From positions 49,457,832-49,521,831 of the forward strand of contig CM067298.1 of NCBI GenBank assembly GCA_034231615.1: a stretch of 64,000 bases of DNA. Reading direction: 5' to 3'. Of this stretch, positions 37,530-48,589 are shown one piece after another. Positions within the stretch are counted from its first letter, which is position 1, and the number at the start of each line of letters is the position of its first letter. Made by a program: the position numbers and the translations under genes. The notes beneath the pieces are model-generated. The model saw only the letters and a program-made list of their open reading frames with translations, was not told the DNA's origin and made no database searches. The stretch is from Meghimatium bilineatum (Eukaryota; Mollusca; Gastropoda; Stylommatophora; Philomycidae).

Positions 37530-38480
37530 CATTCGTCATTGAACCTGAGATGAATGTGGCATTTATTCATTTAGTTAAAGAACATCAAACGTTTGAAAAA
37601 ATGACATTGTGAAAACCTCTGATATTACTTTCATGCATATTTGAAAGGTTAGCTAATATCTGTTAAGAATACAGAACAGTGATATCAGTCTTATTTGAAT
37701 GAGAGAAGTATGCGATTCATGAGCAAATTTGTAATATGAAATAGAAAAACCAAACAAATAAAATCGGTGGTTGTAAACATTCTTGGCTTTCATATTTGCA
37801 GCACGATGATGGAGGGGTGATGCCAGATCAATGAAAAAGAGGTAGATCACGCAGACGATTTGCTCAAAAAAACAAAAAAACTGAACGTGTCATTCACATA
37901 AGCAGTGAATTGGCTCAGGATCGGCAGTAGTTTCGAAAATCTGTGAGGAATACTACAGCATGTCCAGGATATGCTACCTGATAATGAGACAATAACACGC
38001 TGAAAGTTAAAAATTTTAATATTCAGTGTATCCATTTCTAGGTTATTAATTAATAAACCTTAAAATGTATAATTATTTTGGAAGGATTGCAGGAAGTGAG
38101 AATGCAAGAATGAGTGGTTGATGCCTTTCCAAATAGAATGGGGAACACGAGCGTTACACGTATTAGCAGACAGAATTAAGAAACGTTAATTAAGCTCAAC
38201 AGTTACAGTTTCAAAGTATAGTTTAGGAATGTTTATTATGTTAAATGCTGATCCAAGATTAGAATATCCCAGACTCTTTCTGTGGCAAAATATAAATAAT
38301 TTTTCTTTATTGTTTCCAACATCACATTTTGTCGAGATATGGTTTAGTACATGAGTAATGATGATAAAAAATAATGGAATCGTTTGACAAAATATATGAC
38401 AGATCAGTATTGAGACTTCTTTTTAACAATTATGGAACCAGATCTTGAATAATTAGTGGATCCACATAAAGAGTAATGTG
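37530..38480. other. No recognised feature
   Basis: AT-rich, no motif on either strand. Confidence 0.35.
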
Positions 38481-39130
38481 AATTACGTCAACATTATTTT
38501 AATATAGTTTATTCTAATAATATGATCTTCAAATGTGGACAGTAGTCTGCAGCATCGGATAGCTTCCCTACCCTGTTCACACTGAAAAAAAGAGGTGGAT
38601 GCGTTTATTTTTTGGTTTTTGGAAACTGTTCTGCTTTCATCCATCATAGGTTTATCATTTGTTCTTCTTTTCCCAGACAAATTGTTGATCAGTGCTCAAG
38701 CCTTTGTGTCATTTTCCCTAGATGTAAGTTAGTGCATGTTTTTGGCCATTTGTCATATTTGGCCTTCTTCACTATATGTTTCACTTTAGCAAATGTTTTT
38801 TTGTAAAGGAGTTTTGCTTCTTGTGCTGGCGTAAACTCAAGGGTTTCTCTTGCTTTTTTTCTTTCAAGAATACAAGCTTGAATTTATTTATTGTCAAATG
38901 GTTTACAAGATCTTCTACTGCCCATTGAGATGTTTTGTAATGCTGCATTGAGGATCGATTTTGTCACCTCAGCAGTAAATATCTATATCAGTGTTGCTGA
39001 TAGTCATAATCATGTGATATATTCTTTCGAGAACATGGTCTTCCTAATTGATTTTCTGAATACTCCACGGAAACATTATACCTTACTAAAAGTCTTTGAA
39101 ATAGACCAAGATATGTGGAGAGAACTTGCA
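38480..39130 (-). pseudogene. LINE linker region between endonuclease and RT
   Basis: The minus strand reads LEFTPAQEAKLLYKKTFAKV, then KHIVKKAKYDKWPKTCTNL, and in another frame GKRRTNDKPMMDESRTVSKN. This resembles the AKRDSWRKFC to NPPL-like linker in I/Jockey-type LINE proteins just before reverse transcriptase. It could be the missing middle of the RNase H family. Confidence 0.55.
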
Positions 39131-39779
39131 TAAACTAGATTTACATGGTGCTCTAGAGTACAAAAAAGTGCATCACCATGTGAAAAAAGGAGAAATGCTA
39201 ACGCTCAACAGCGTAGAGTAGCTAGAATGTCACAGATAGATCACAAATCGTATACAGTGGTCATCCCATGCCTGAACTGTACATGGACATTTGAGGCTCG
39301 AATAGGGTTTATTCTATGAATTTATAGGTAAGGATATATCTCTAACTGATTTTAAAAAATGGATGTAACAAACGGCTATCATCGCTTGTGATGTACAAAC
39401 AACATCTGGTGATGGTACTCCATCAAGAGAAAACTGTGATTAATTTACTAAAGAGTGTTGAAGACGATGTTAGAAGTAAAGTAGAAAACGTTGAAAAGTC
39501 GTTATGGATTAGCAACCCTAAACACGAGTTACCCAATATCGACTGTCACTCTCGACGAAGCAGCTGTCCCACGGGCGACAGTAGTATTGATATAGCGTGT
39601 CGTAGCAGTTCAGAGTTCTAATCCCCAGGTATATAGAAACAACGGAAAACATGCGAATAATAAAAAAGTAACAAAGAAGGTCTTATTAATTCAGTTAGAA
39701 GGCACGTTAGTACTCCGTGTATAGCCACGTGTATACTTTGAGGTCACGACCGGACACATTTATAGCCTTTGTGCAGATA

Positions 39780-40910
39780 ATTATGGTGTAGGTTTATTGA
39801 CACTGTCTCAAACACAGGTGGATAGATTAGAGAGATTTCAAAATGAGGCCACTAGTGCTGTCATAGGATGCACAAAAGATACACATATCGTGGCCATGAG
39901 GTTTCTCCTAGACCTACCTAGCATCAAATCAAGACATAAAATATCCTAGGTTAAAGAATACTTCAAGGTTGCCAATAATGATCATATCGTCTTACACCAA
40001 TCTCTAGACAGCACTAGAGGAAAGCTAATCAAGAAAGGAAGGTCCTGGATGGAAGAAGCGGAAGATCTATCAGGATTTGTGAGCTGAAGTAAGTGTGCTG
40101 GAGGCAAAGAGAGAAAATTATTGACAATGGTGGTGATACAAATGGGAAGATAGTGTCGCGACTGGGCTGCCAACAGAACAGAGAAAATGATCCAAGAACT
40201 CATACTGCAGCACTCGAAGCCACACGATACACAGACGGCTCAGTAACACAAGAAACAAACGTGTGGTTTCGTGGCCTACCAAAATGGCAAGAAATTAGCT
40301 GAGAAGTCAGCTGCCTACCCCACTATAACATCAAGTATGCGAATGGAAATCGAAGCGATGACAGCAGCTTTCAATTGGCTAGCGACGCAACAACCAACAG
40401 ACTCAGTGATTCTTTTGGCCTCTCAAAGTATGCTGCGCAAGAAAGAATAGTCTATGATCAGAACTGTATGGGCCACTCTTCTCGACAATGCGCAGAGCAT
40501 TACTTGGATTTACTTTCCTGGTCATGCTGGGGTTAGTTGAAACAAAAGAGCCGATGTGTTGGCTGGTAAAGCTTTGGTGAACGGCACCGAGATAAGAAGA
40601 GACATGATTTAATTGATTAGAGCAGTCATGGATACCCTACGAGAAGACGAGGAGGCAGTCGAATGTACATATTCAGAGAATGGTAAAAATGGGAGTGACT
40701 AGAGGTAATGGGAGAAATTGCTCTCTCTCCGGAAAGATCAGATTAACGCGTAATCAGGAACTGACTGGGACACTGCGCGTATACACTTTTAGATGGCTGA
40801 CGGAACGGCAAGCAGAGCATATATGGGAATGCCCCCCCCCCCCCAGTGCTGTGACGCTTGTTCCTAATCAAGAACCAATCAAGAATCAAGAAAATTATCA
40901 CTTTGTTTCA
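39780..40910 (+). pseudogene. RNase H-bearing LINE 3' half, best copy
   Basis: In order: QVDRLERFQNEATSAVIGCT, MRFLLDLPSIKS, KLIKKGRSWMEEAEDLSGFV, IVSRLGCQQNRENDP, then RNase H text with TDGSVT-like, SMRMEIEAMTAAFNWLATQQ (Glu segment), ITWIYFPGHAGVS (the GHAG His segment) and KRADVLAGKA. The 3' end has a zinc-knuckle-like EHIWECPP. Stops and frameshifts interrupt it, and the second RNase H Asp (usually LSDS) reads LLASQS, so the domain looks dead. It ends in CAATCAAGAATCAAGAAAA. Confidence 0.8.
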
Positions 40911-41331
40911 TTGTACGTCTGACGCGGGGATTTTTGTTTGTTGGATTTTTTAATTTACTGGATTAAATCATCTACTTCCAAAGGCTCGTCCCTTTAAACC
41001 TGAGACCTGGTTATATTTTGGTTGTTTATTGTGTGTAGAAATCGGATAGAATTCGGAATATGCATCATCTACCATAAGTCGAAAATAGTGTTGGTAAAAT
41101 GCCAACTTTTTGTCCTGAATTAAACAGATTACCAATGCTCTATTCAATTTTTTTGTTGAGAACTATTGTGTTAATGGAATGATATAGGGTTTGCTGATGT
41201 TAAATATAGTTTTCTGTGTATCCTACAGCTGCTTTTTCATTAGATCGTTTGTTCGTCCAGAAATTGCACAGGTATTTGCAGCACAAATCGATTATACCAA
41301 GCGAAATTTCATAAGTGTTAAACAGTTTCTA
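40911..41331. other. Spacer between LINE end and transposon, nothing recognised
   Basis: AT-rich. The TA at 41330-41331 is the left flank of the transposon. Confidence 0.4.
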
Positions 41332-41332
41332 T

Positions 41333-41362
41333 GTCCGTTCAGATTCGTTTGCCGAGATGTTA
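41333..41362 (+). repeat. Left terminal inverted repeat of the transposon
   Basis: Thirty bases identical to the reverse complement of 43683-43712. Weaker similarity (around TCAAAAA) continues inside. Confidence 0.95.
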
Positions 41363-41938
41363 TGATTTATAATTCAAAAAGTTCTTGATGATTTCACATG
41401 AATTTTGGCATACGTTGTTAAAATGTCCATGTCGCGAAAACATATGTGTTACTTGATGTCTAGCTGTAACGGTTATTTGAAAGCGGCGAATTCTTTTGAT
41501 GTTTGCCCATGTAAATATTATTTCGACCATAAACAGAATATTTTACAGTAATCTAGTGCAATGATGACCCATAGGCGTGTCCACAAAATTTTACATGGTG
41601 GCAGGTGTAAAAAAATTTAAAATATATCTTTTGTTCGTAGAGTCAATTTGATATTGTTCCATGCTCTTGGTGTGAGTTTCACAAATGTTGTCGCTGCCTT
41701 TGAAATAAGTACATATATTTCTTCATGTAAGGAAATTTTGTCTGTAATAGTTGATCCAAGATATCTGAACTTCTGTATTGAATCAAGCGGGCTAATTTTT
41801 ATAATTAATGGTTGATGGTTTGCTTATAACATTTTTTTGAATTGCTTGGGTGGTATTGAGCAATGAAATGTTTTACAAATCAACTTGTAAATTTTGCAAA
41901 TCAAACTTTTTTTAGTGTAGACTTAATCAGAGTAATGA

Positions 41939-43222
41939 TCATTCATAATCAGACGAGTCAAATAGGTCGATTACTGTTTTCGGCTGAACAAACAACAAAC
42001 CTTCCTTTTTCCAATATTCCTCTTCTTGGCGTAACACATGATCCTCACATTTCACCCAGTAGTCTTTATGTATATTTGATAGAGCCTGATTTGTAAGTGT
42101 CTCAATATCACATAATTTGAAAGTTGTATTTGTAGATGCTACGTGTCCTTTAACTTTTGCCCAAATTAGCTCTATAGGATTTAAGTGTGCATGATATGGA
42201 GGTAGTCTCAAACATCTATGACCATGTTCTTCAATTAACTTGTCTATTTTAAATATCTTTGTTCGTTGTGTCTGTTTTACAAGGTTAAGCAATTCGGGTT
42301 TCAAGTACCTGTCGGTAACTGGTATGTGTTCTTTTATGAGCCACGTTTTGATTGCATCTTTTGTACTTGATGATGTTGGGATTCTATCTTCTACGTTCAC
42401 TACGTTATGGTATGAAGCATTGTCCATTATCAGACAAGAAGGTCTATCTAATATTGGAAGAATACTTTTTTCGATCCAGTCTTCGAATATGTGCCCATTC
42501 ATTTCGGAGTGGTAGTCTCTATTGTCAATGGATTTTGAAATGAAAATTAGATGAGCATTCTGCAACAACCCATTATGTCTGCTACCTGCATGTGCAACTA
42601 TCAAACGTTGCCCTTTACTACTTGGTACTGATCTTTTAATACTTCCATCTGCTAACTGCCATTCCTTTTCATTTGTATGATGAGCGTTGATCCAAGTTTC
42701 ATCTAAATACACAATATCATAACCATTCTCGCGCATTCCCTTCACTTCACGTAAATACTTGCTTCTAAGAGCTACCAGATGTGGCTTTTCACAAATAATG
42801 TTTTTTCCACCAGCATACTTTCTAAAGGTGAAGCCTGCATTTCTTACAGTTTTCCATAATAAAGTTTTTGATATTTCAATGTCGTTATTAGTTTTCAGCC
42901 AAATCTTCAACTTTCTAAGTGTCACTTCTTCGTTTTTATCAAACATTCTACATATTTCTCTTTTTACTAGGTCCTTATCGAAACTGTCTATCTTTTCTTT
43001 CCTTCCTTGCTTTCGTGAATTTGTTGGCAATAAATATCCGCTTGCTTCCACTATTCGATCAAATGAACGTTTACACAAACCTAAAATATGCATTGTTCTC
43101 TTCTCAGGATTTGATAAAGAACAATAAAGATGTCCCTTTTTACGCTCTCTGCAGAAGTATTGATAAATCTTTATAGCAATGTTATGCTCAGTAAAATATT
43201 TCGCTTTCAGATTCATTCTCAC
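41939..43222 (-). CDS. DDE transposase, Tc1/mariner superfamily, about DD83E spacing
   Basis: A 427-residue open frame, the longest in the window. The first 135 residues are basic and helical, with a helix-turn-helix-like region (EEVTLRKLKIWLKTNND, then SKTLLWKTVRNAGFTFRK) that should bind the element ends. Catalytic triad in the RNase H fold: D174 in VYLDETW, D267 in LIMDNASYH and E351 in HLNPIELIW. There are 83 residues between D267 and E351, far more than the 34-41 of ordinary Tc1/mariner families, and the insert is charged (residues 275-335). The family cuts at TA sites. The second Met (residue 3) is an alternative start. No intron, stop or frameshift seen; all three catalytic residues are present. 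Confidence 0.93.
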   Translation of the reverse strand: MRMNLKAKYFTEHNIAIKIYQYFCRERKKGHLYCSLSNPEKRTMHILGLCKRSFDRIVEASGYLLPTNSRKQGRKEKIDSFDKDLVKREICRMFDKNEEVTLRKLKIWLKTNNDIEISKTLLWKTVRNAGFTFRKYAGGKNIICEKPHLVALRSKYLREVKGMRENGYDIVYLDETWINAHHTNEKEWQLADGSIKRSVPSSKGQRLIVAHAGSRHNGLLQNAHLIFISKSIDNRDYHSEMNGHIFEDWIEKSILPILDRPSCLIMDNASYHNVVNVEDRIPTSSSTKDAIKTWLIKEHIPVTDRYLKPELLNLVKQTQRTKIFKIDKLIEEHGHRCLRLPPYHAHLNPIELIWAKVKGHVASTNTTFKLCDIETLTNQALSNIHKDYWVKCEDHVLRQEEEYWKKEGLLFVQPKTVIDLFDSSDYE

Positions 43223-43682
43223 ATAGACTTGCAGAAGGTAATATGCTTAGTGCCGCCTACTTTCTGTAAATATTGAGACGTGCCTCTGACTTGTGACTTG
43301 AAATCGAGTCAATAGCCGTTTTTGATTTCACATAATTCTAAGTTCAGGAAAAATAATATTTGGTGCTAAACGGGAATTTCCATATGTAACATTGCTTTAT
43401 ACAAATGTACAGTGGAAACAACTACTTTTAGAACGGTGCACATTCTACCGTGAGGGTCATGCCTTTATATTTAATAATCAGCTGTGAGATGTAAGCATCT
43501 ACATAATCCAGCGGTTGTTTATAATTTAGATTAACTTTTTGTTAATATAGGTTAAATAAGGTATCTTTGATACTGGATCACATTTCTTTGATAAAAAAAT
43601 ATTTCTATAGCGACATTATTATTCTAAACCTAACTTCAAATGATCAATCCAAAAGAACAATACGTTTTTGATAAAAATAATT

Positions 43683-43712
43683 TAACATCTCGGCAAACGA
43701 ATCTGAACGGAC
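43683..43712 (-). repeat. Right terminal inverted repeat of the transposon
   Basis: Exact partner of 41333-41362, followed by T and the TA flank at 43714-43715. Confidence 0.95.
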
Positions 43713-43715
43713 TTA

Positions 43716-44210
43716 TCTTTTGTCTCAGATCATACAATACAATTATGTGCTTATAAAAACGGAGGAGTGGAGCGATATGTCATTGAATCCGTCAACAAGT
43801 ATCTCTGCTTTAACAACTTTGTCTTGAAAATTCGCCTGTTTTAGTTTACTAAACACTTATTCGTGTTTCAAGATTTACATTTAGCATCTAATTATTGTTT
43901 CATATTTCTGTGTAATTGTATGTACCAGTAACGATGTTTTGCTGACATTTATAAAACATGGAACTGAAAGAATGCGCCATTACATCGTAGTCGTTTCTCA
44001 TTACATAGAGTTTTCTTATGCCACGTTTTATTGGCTATGCTTGCAGCCAAATTGCTACAATTACCTAGTTACATTTACAATCGTTGTATTTATTAATATT
44101 ACAAAGTAAACCAACGATATCTTTAATAATAATGTTAACTATCAATTTTTAAATCATTGTTTAAAGCACAGCGGGAGGAATTACTGAATAAGGCAGAATT
44201 GCATAGATAA
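43716..44210. other. No recognised feature
   Basis: AT-rich stretch between the transposon and the 43-bp repeats. Confidence 0.35.
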
Positions 44211-44214
44211 TTCC

Positions 44215-44386
44215 ATAGATGGTGGAAATAGATGATGTAAACATGTTACATGAACTTATAGATGGTGGAAATAGATGATGTAAACATGTTACATGAACTT
44301 ATAGATGGTGGAAATAGATGATGTAAACATGTTACATGAACTTATAGATGGTGGAAATAGATGATGTAAACATGTTACATGAACTT
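44215..44386. repeat. 43-bp tandem repeat, four identical units
   Basis: Units 44215-44257, 44258-44300, 44301-44343 and 44344-44386 are identical. Each starts ATAGATGGTGGAAATAGATG and holds a near-palindrome, TGTAAACATGTTACA. Complete identity points to recent expansion or an assembly artefact. Confidence 0.95.
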
Positions 44387-44518
44387 ATAGATATGGTTTA
44401 ATCAAAATGTAATTTACAGCAGGATTAAACATGGAGTGTATAAACATGTACAGTGATCCACCTTCTTCTGCGTTCGTTCGCAAACTCCTGTCGATTTGCA
44501 AAATGTAGTCAAGAGACC

Positions 44519-44680
44519 ACTGGCCGTATGGCTAGGGTAGGGTTTCAGATCCTGGAGGTCACGGGTTCAGTCCACGGTTGAGAAATGAATTTTTATCTTT
44601 CTGAGTCGCAATAAATAATACTTCCTTGTGCTGCGACAGCCAGAGCTAAGCGGCCCTTATTTCCACAGCCAAAATGTCTT
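44519..44680 (+). repeat. tRNA-like SINE head
   Basis: GGCCGTATGGCTAGGGTAGG (A-box-like) is followed about 30 bp later by ACGGGTTCAGTCCACGG, a good B-box. The downstream body holds GACAGCCAGAGCTAAG. An acceptor stem does not close, so this is a tRNA-derived SINE and not a functional tRNA. Confidence 0.5.
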
Positions 44681-44794
44681 CCTGCACTTCTTAACGGAAA
44701 ACACGCAGCAATTAACTTTTTTTTATTGCAGAGAAGTAGAAAAGTATGTGTCTTTGGCATGCTTTACAGATTGACTATGCGTTGTATGCTCTTT

Positions 44795-44905
44795 TCATCC
44801 TGGCACATCTGACTTCGGCATAACTCGGATACATTTGATCCAATGTGGGATGTGACAGCCACCACCATCTCAAAACATCCTTAGTCACATCTTTCGACGT
44901 GCATG
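44795..44905 (+). repeat. Repeat carrying the CATCTGACTTCGGCAT core
   Basis: CCTGGCACATCTGACTTCGG matches the core at 31322, 50847 and (inverted) 58050. The downstream part GATGTGACAGCCACCACC is not shared by eye. Confidence 0.45.
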
Positions 44906-45056
44906 GCAGGAAACATTTTCGTTATTCTTTATTCAGCTTTCGAGCCCAAACAACACACCGGTGACTTGTACATTTAATTATAATATTGCACACACATGTA
45001 TACCTTAATGATAGATGGTTGTTTTAAAAAAAATCCAGATTAATATAGATTTAACG

Positions 45057-45062
45057 CGCGCG

Positions 45063-45102
<40 letters not shown>

Positions 45103-45125
45103 GACGCACACACAAACACACGCAC
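45057..45125. repeat. (AC)n microsatellite
   Basis: About 40 bp of pure AC then AC with G interruptions. Confidence 0.95.
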
Positions 45126-45689
45126 AGAAACACGACATTCCAGCACCGCAGACGACGCTAAAAAAAAATCCCGATCTAGTAGGAGAAAATAGCCACCAGT
45201 TTGGTACGAATAACAGTCTTATATCACATGTCACGCTCAACCTGTTTATGCTTTTGAATTATTGCCATTATTTCAGTAGGGATGAGCGTAAACTAAATTA
45301 TCCAGTGTGATCAAGTTATTGCATTCACTATTTGACGGAAATACAATACTTTTATATTTGTTAAATGCATGTATAACTCTACGAGAACCTGCTTGTTGTT
45401 GAGATGTAAAAAAAGACAATGTTACCAGTCACATCAATCCTTCACGGACTCGTGGAGCACTTGATTAGAGCTGAGGAAGATGAAGGAAAGAAAGTCGTGC
45501 ACAGACAGCATCACAAAATGGATTGGTAATTAGTTGGATATATTCATAAATATCGTTTAAAATAGAGATAGTTGGACGACTATATTGCTACATTCAATAG
45601 AAGCAAGCGTATGATAGAAATACACTAATAATAGTAATAATAATAAGTACAATTACACACATTTATATCATCATCAGGTGCCATGCCGT

Positions 45690-45830
45690 CTGTCGTAGGC
45701 GATCATGGCTCTCCACAGCTCTCTATCTCCAGCATTATGTATCGAGACCGTTGTTGTTTCCCTGCCGTGCTAGATTCTCAAACATGTCTAATATTTTCTC
45801 ATGTCATCGCACTCTGTTACTTTCAATTTT
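45690..45830 (-). pseudogene. LINE C-terminal end
   Basis: The minus strand ends NAGDRELWRAMIAYDRRHGT then stop, the usual last residues of BovB/RTE-like ORF2 proteins, preceded by frame-broken sequence. Similar nucleotide text occurs at 37205-37305. Confidence 0.7.
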
Positions 45831-46120
45831 GCCTATTGTGATATTTCTTATTTCTTATATTATTAATTAAAGTCCGTTTCACATTTCACTTTTTCAACAC
45901 TTCCACATTAGTTGTTACGACAGTTCATGATATTTTCAGCAGTTTTCTGTAGAACCACATCTCTATTTCCTATAATTTCCCACTTTCCAGTTTGTTTATT
46001 CTCCAAGACTCGCATCCAACAGTTTTATATAGTTTAATATAAAACTATTAATGTGAAGTTACATTTTTCACTTAACTTTGCGCAGTGCCTCCATGTTCGA
46101 TGCCTGTTATAAGTTATAGT
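45831..46120. other. No recognised feature
   Basis: AT-rich. Probably more of the decayed LINE on the minus strand. Confidence 0.3.
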
Positions 46121-46127
46121 ATAAATG

Positions 46128-46526
46128 CGCATGCGGTTGTGTCTGTGGGTCTCACAAATGGCTCACTAGATAAACCACCCATGCAAACGGAAACCTTAGT
46201 AGATGACATGCCTTTATATTGAGGTTATCTTCTTATAGAAGTTTCATGGCACGTCATCTATACAATCCCGTAGTCGTAACCTTCGATAACAGTTACACTG
46301 TTGTTCTTACAGGCAGACGTTGTGCTTGAACTAGTTACGGGCACGGGCGGAACAACAAAGAAACCTGTCGTAAAGGCCAGAGTTGTTCCCTGATGTTGCC
46401 GTCTGTTTGGTGGCATTGGACTCGAAACACCATTGAGTCTAATTGCTGCTGGAACAGCGGGCGGAGCCCTTATGGGAATACCCCACATGCTGTGAGGTCA
46501 GTTTTCGAATCAAGAAGAATCAAACA
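46128..46526 (+). repeat. SINE-like repeat with LINE-like 3' tail, full copy
   Basis: Colinear with 26637-27043: GCATGCGGTTGTGTCTGTGG at the start, CTTCTTATAGAAGTTTCATG, CCGTAGTCGTAACCTTCGAT, and a tail ending GAATCAAGAAGAATC. Short internal deletion near 46345. Confidence 0.75.
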
Positions 46527-46619
46527 TCAAGTTATAGTAAAAGTATATAGTTTAAATATATATTTTAAATATATGCAAAGATTGCAGATGAACTGGTTCT
46601 ACTACCTTATGCAAATGTG

Positions 46620-46800
46620 ACCAACCATTCAGGCGTACAATAGCAGAAAGAAAGTCTACAAGACGAGAGTAAGATCAAGAACATGATGGGAAGATTCAAT
46701 CAGAGAGATTGTTAAGAACCAGGGTCTCACCATTACAAGTGCAACAAAGATTGCAAACGGCAGAAAACTTCAAACCCCCAGGATGCCATTTGTGGAAAAG
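46620..46800 (+). pseudogene. LINE C-terminal relic
   Basis: Reads KKVYKTRVRSRT, stop, WEDSIREIVKNQGLTITSAT, then KIANGRKLQTPRMPF. Typical of RTE-type C-termini (W-DSI-E-VK-QGLTI--A-K-A-DR--). Confidence 0.75.
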
Positions 46801-48585
46801 ACAATAAATATATAGATAGATAGTGTTAAGTCAAGATTTCAATGGAAATATTTCTAATTCCTAATATTAGTATAAACCTATCTATATTTGTTATTTTATT
46901 GTCGTATGCTAAGACTGACATTATCTGTTTTAATTTTCGAAAAACACCGCTAACCTAGAAAAATAAAGTCCCAAGCTGTGACATCGTTGTTATGCCCGTG
47001 GATCTGCATTCTTCACATTATGTGTTATTCTGCAATAAAGCAGCATTTTCAACATAAAGTCGAGCATTAACTTTGGTGTCATAGTGTCGCCAAGCACAAA
47101 TTTATGCAGAGGAGAGTTCATGAAATAAGTCATTAAGTAGGGTTAGGTTGTGAATGTGAAAGTAACCACGTACCAAGTAGGTTTTTTATTGTCATGACCC
47201 AAGAAAGAGCAAACAATAAGAGTAGGACTCTTTTACTGGCATGCCCAAATATTGTGTGCCTCTATTTTTATGGTTGGGGGGGGGGTGTATTTTCTGAAAT
47301 GTTGAATTTCACATTCAGAATCTCCAACTCTCATTGTTGTACATACGACTGTTCCTACTCAGAGGACTCCAAGTGTCAGTGCAGTGCATACGACTATTCA
47401 TTCTCAGAATACTCAACACTCAGTGGCAGGTGATGTTTTCAAACTACAGCCCCTAATCAGAATGGGTAAAAATGTAAATGTAAAAAGTTAAAGTGTAGTC
47501 AAGCATAAACACAATTAAATCTCAGTACATGAGCATATCTTCTACTAGGATTGTACTCTTACATGATGGTTCGTCTAGTGGTCAACTTGTGAGATCTGCA
47601 GACATTCCGAATGGAGCAACATAACAAATGTAACTGTATTACTGACATAGGCGTATCTTCATACATTTTGGGTAAGGTTGAAAGGCTATATACCGGGTAT
47701 ATAATAAATAAACGTTTAAAATAGTATACAGTGGCTATAAAGGTATTGTACCCTCACTTAAATTGCTGGTGACACTATATCACATTCATTGTTGGTATTT
47801 AGGTTAGACATGTGTTGCATCTTTGATGCTAAACCATTCATGAACTACTCTGCCACTCGTGTTAATCTGTGTATTGTGTAAAACGGTGTGCAGTACAGAA
47901 AACTGTGCAGCAAATAGCAATTACAATCTACACTGAACTATGGAAACACATACATATTGGAATGACAATTAATTTGACACATATATTTGATTTCACATTC
48001 GGTGCACATCGAGTTATAGGCGCCTTATACAACTAGCGCTTCTCTAACTAATTATGCACTGAATTTGCCCGCTAAACTCAAGACAAATATTTACACAATC
48101 TGACTTTGAAACATGTTGCTCCTCCATCACGAGTGACGATTCTCATTTGTAACTTCCACTTTTTAACATTCAATTAGAATTATGTCCATGCTTAATAGTT
48201 TGTAGATGAATAAGAAGCCATATTTGAGCTGCATATGTCCTTGGAAAATTCAGGTATGGAATGACCGTTTTAGATGGACTGTTGTCTATCACTGAGGTCT
48301 TAGGTACTCTCCACTGTTGAGCTGCGGCGTTTCACAAGGTTATGGGCCTTTTTGGGCCTAGATACTTTTTTTATACTTCTTCATTTCAACAAACTTGAAA
48401 TTAATGTAGGACTGAGTGCGACAGCAAATATGCTGCTTCTAATTAGGGCTACTATAATGTTATACTTGGAAACAGGACCGACGATGTTGTCATGCGACGT
48501 ATTCTTTTCAGAACGTTGTCTTCCCAATGAACTCCCTGAACTCCTCCCTGTCTTGGACGATGCGGCTTGCATTTCTTAACGACGT
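46801..48585. other. No recognised gene; fragment of SINE-like head
   Basis: AT-rich. Near 47538-47620 there is a diverged copy of the motif seen at 1921 (GGTTCGTCTAGTGGTCAACT). At 47335-47430 two about 45-bp stretches repeat (CATACGACT, TCAGA, ACTC). The rest carries nothing recognised. Confidence 0.35.
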
Positions 48586-48589
48586 ATTC

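Larger units (their letters stand above)
41332..43713 (-). mobile_element. Complete IS630/Tc1/mariner-type DNA transposon
   Basis: A 2382-bp element bounded by 30-bp identical inverted repeats (41333-41362 and 43683-43712) that begin GTCCGTTCAGATTCGTTTGC inward from each end. Outside the repeats come T or A and then TA on both sides (41330-41331 and 43714-43715), the target duplication of this superfamily. One open 427-codon transposase fills the minus strand. Perfect termini plus an intact frame suggest recent activity. The wide catalytic spacing recalls the group called Sailor (DD82E). Confidence 0.92.

Noticed and set aside
42240-43176. Several plus-strand frames of 60-122 codons
   Set aside because: Antisense shadows of the transposase gene at 41939-43222.
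44215-44386. Possible CRISPR-like array
   Set aside because: Units abut without spacers and the DNA is eukaryotic; it is a plain tandem repeat.
44519-44590. Functional tRNA gene
   Set aside because: Box B is good but the 5' and 3' acceptor sides do not pair; more likely a SINE head.
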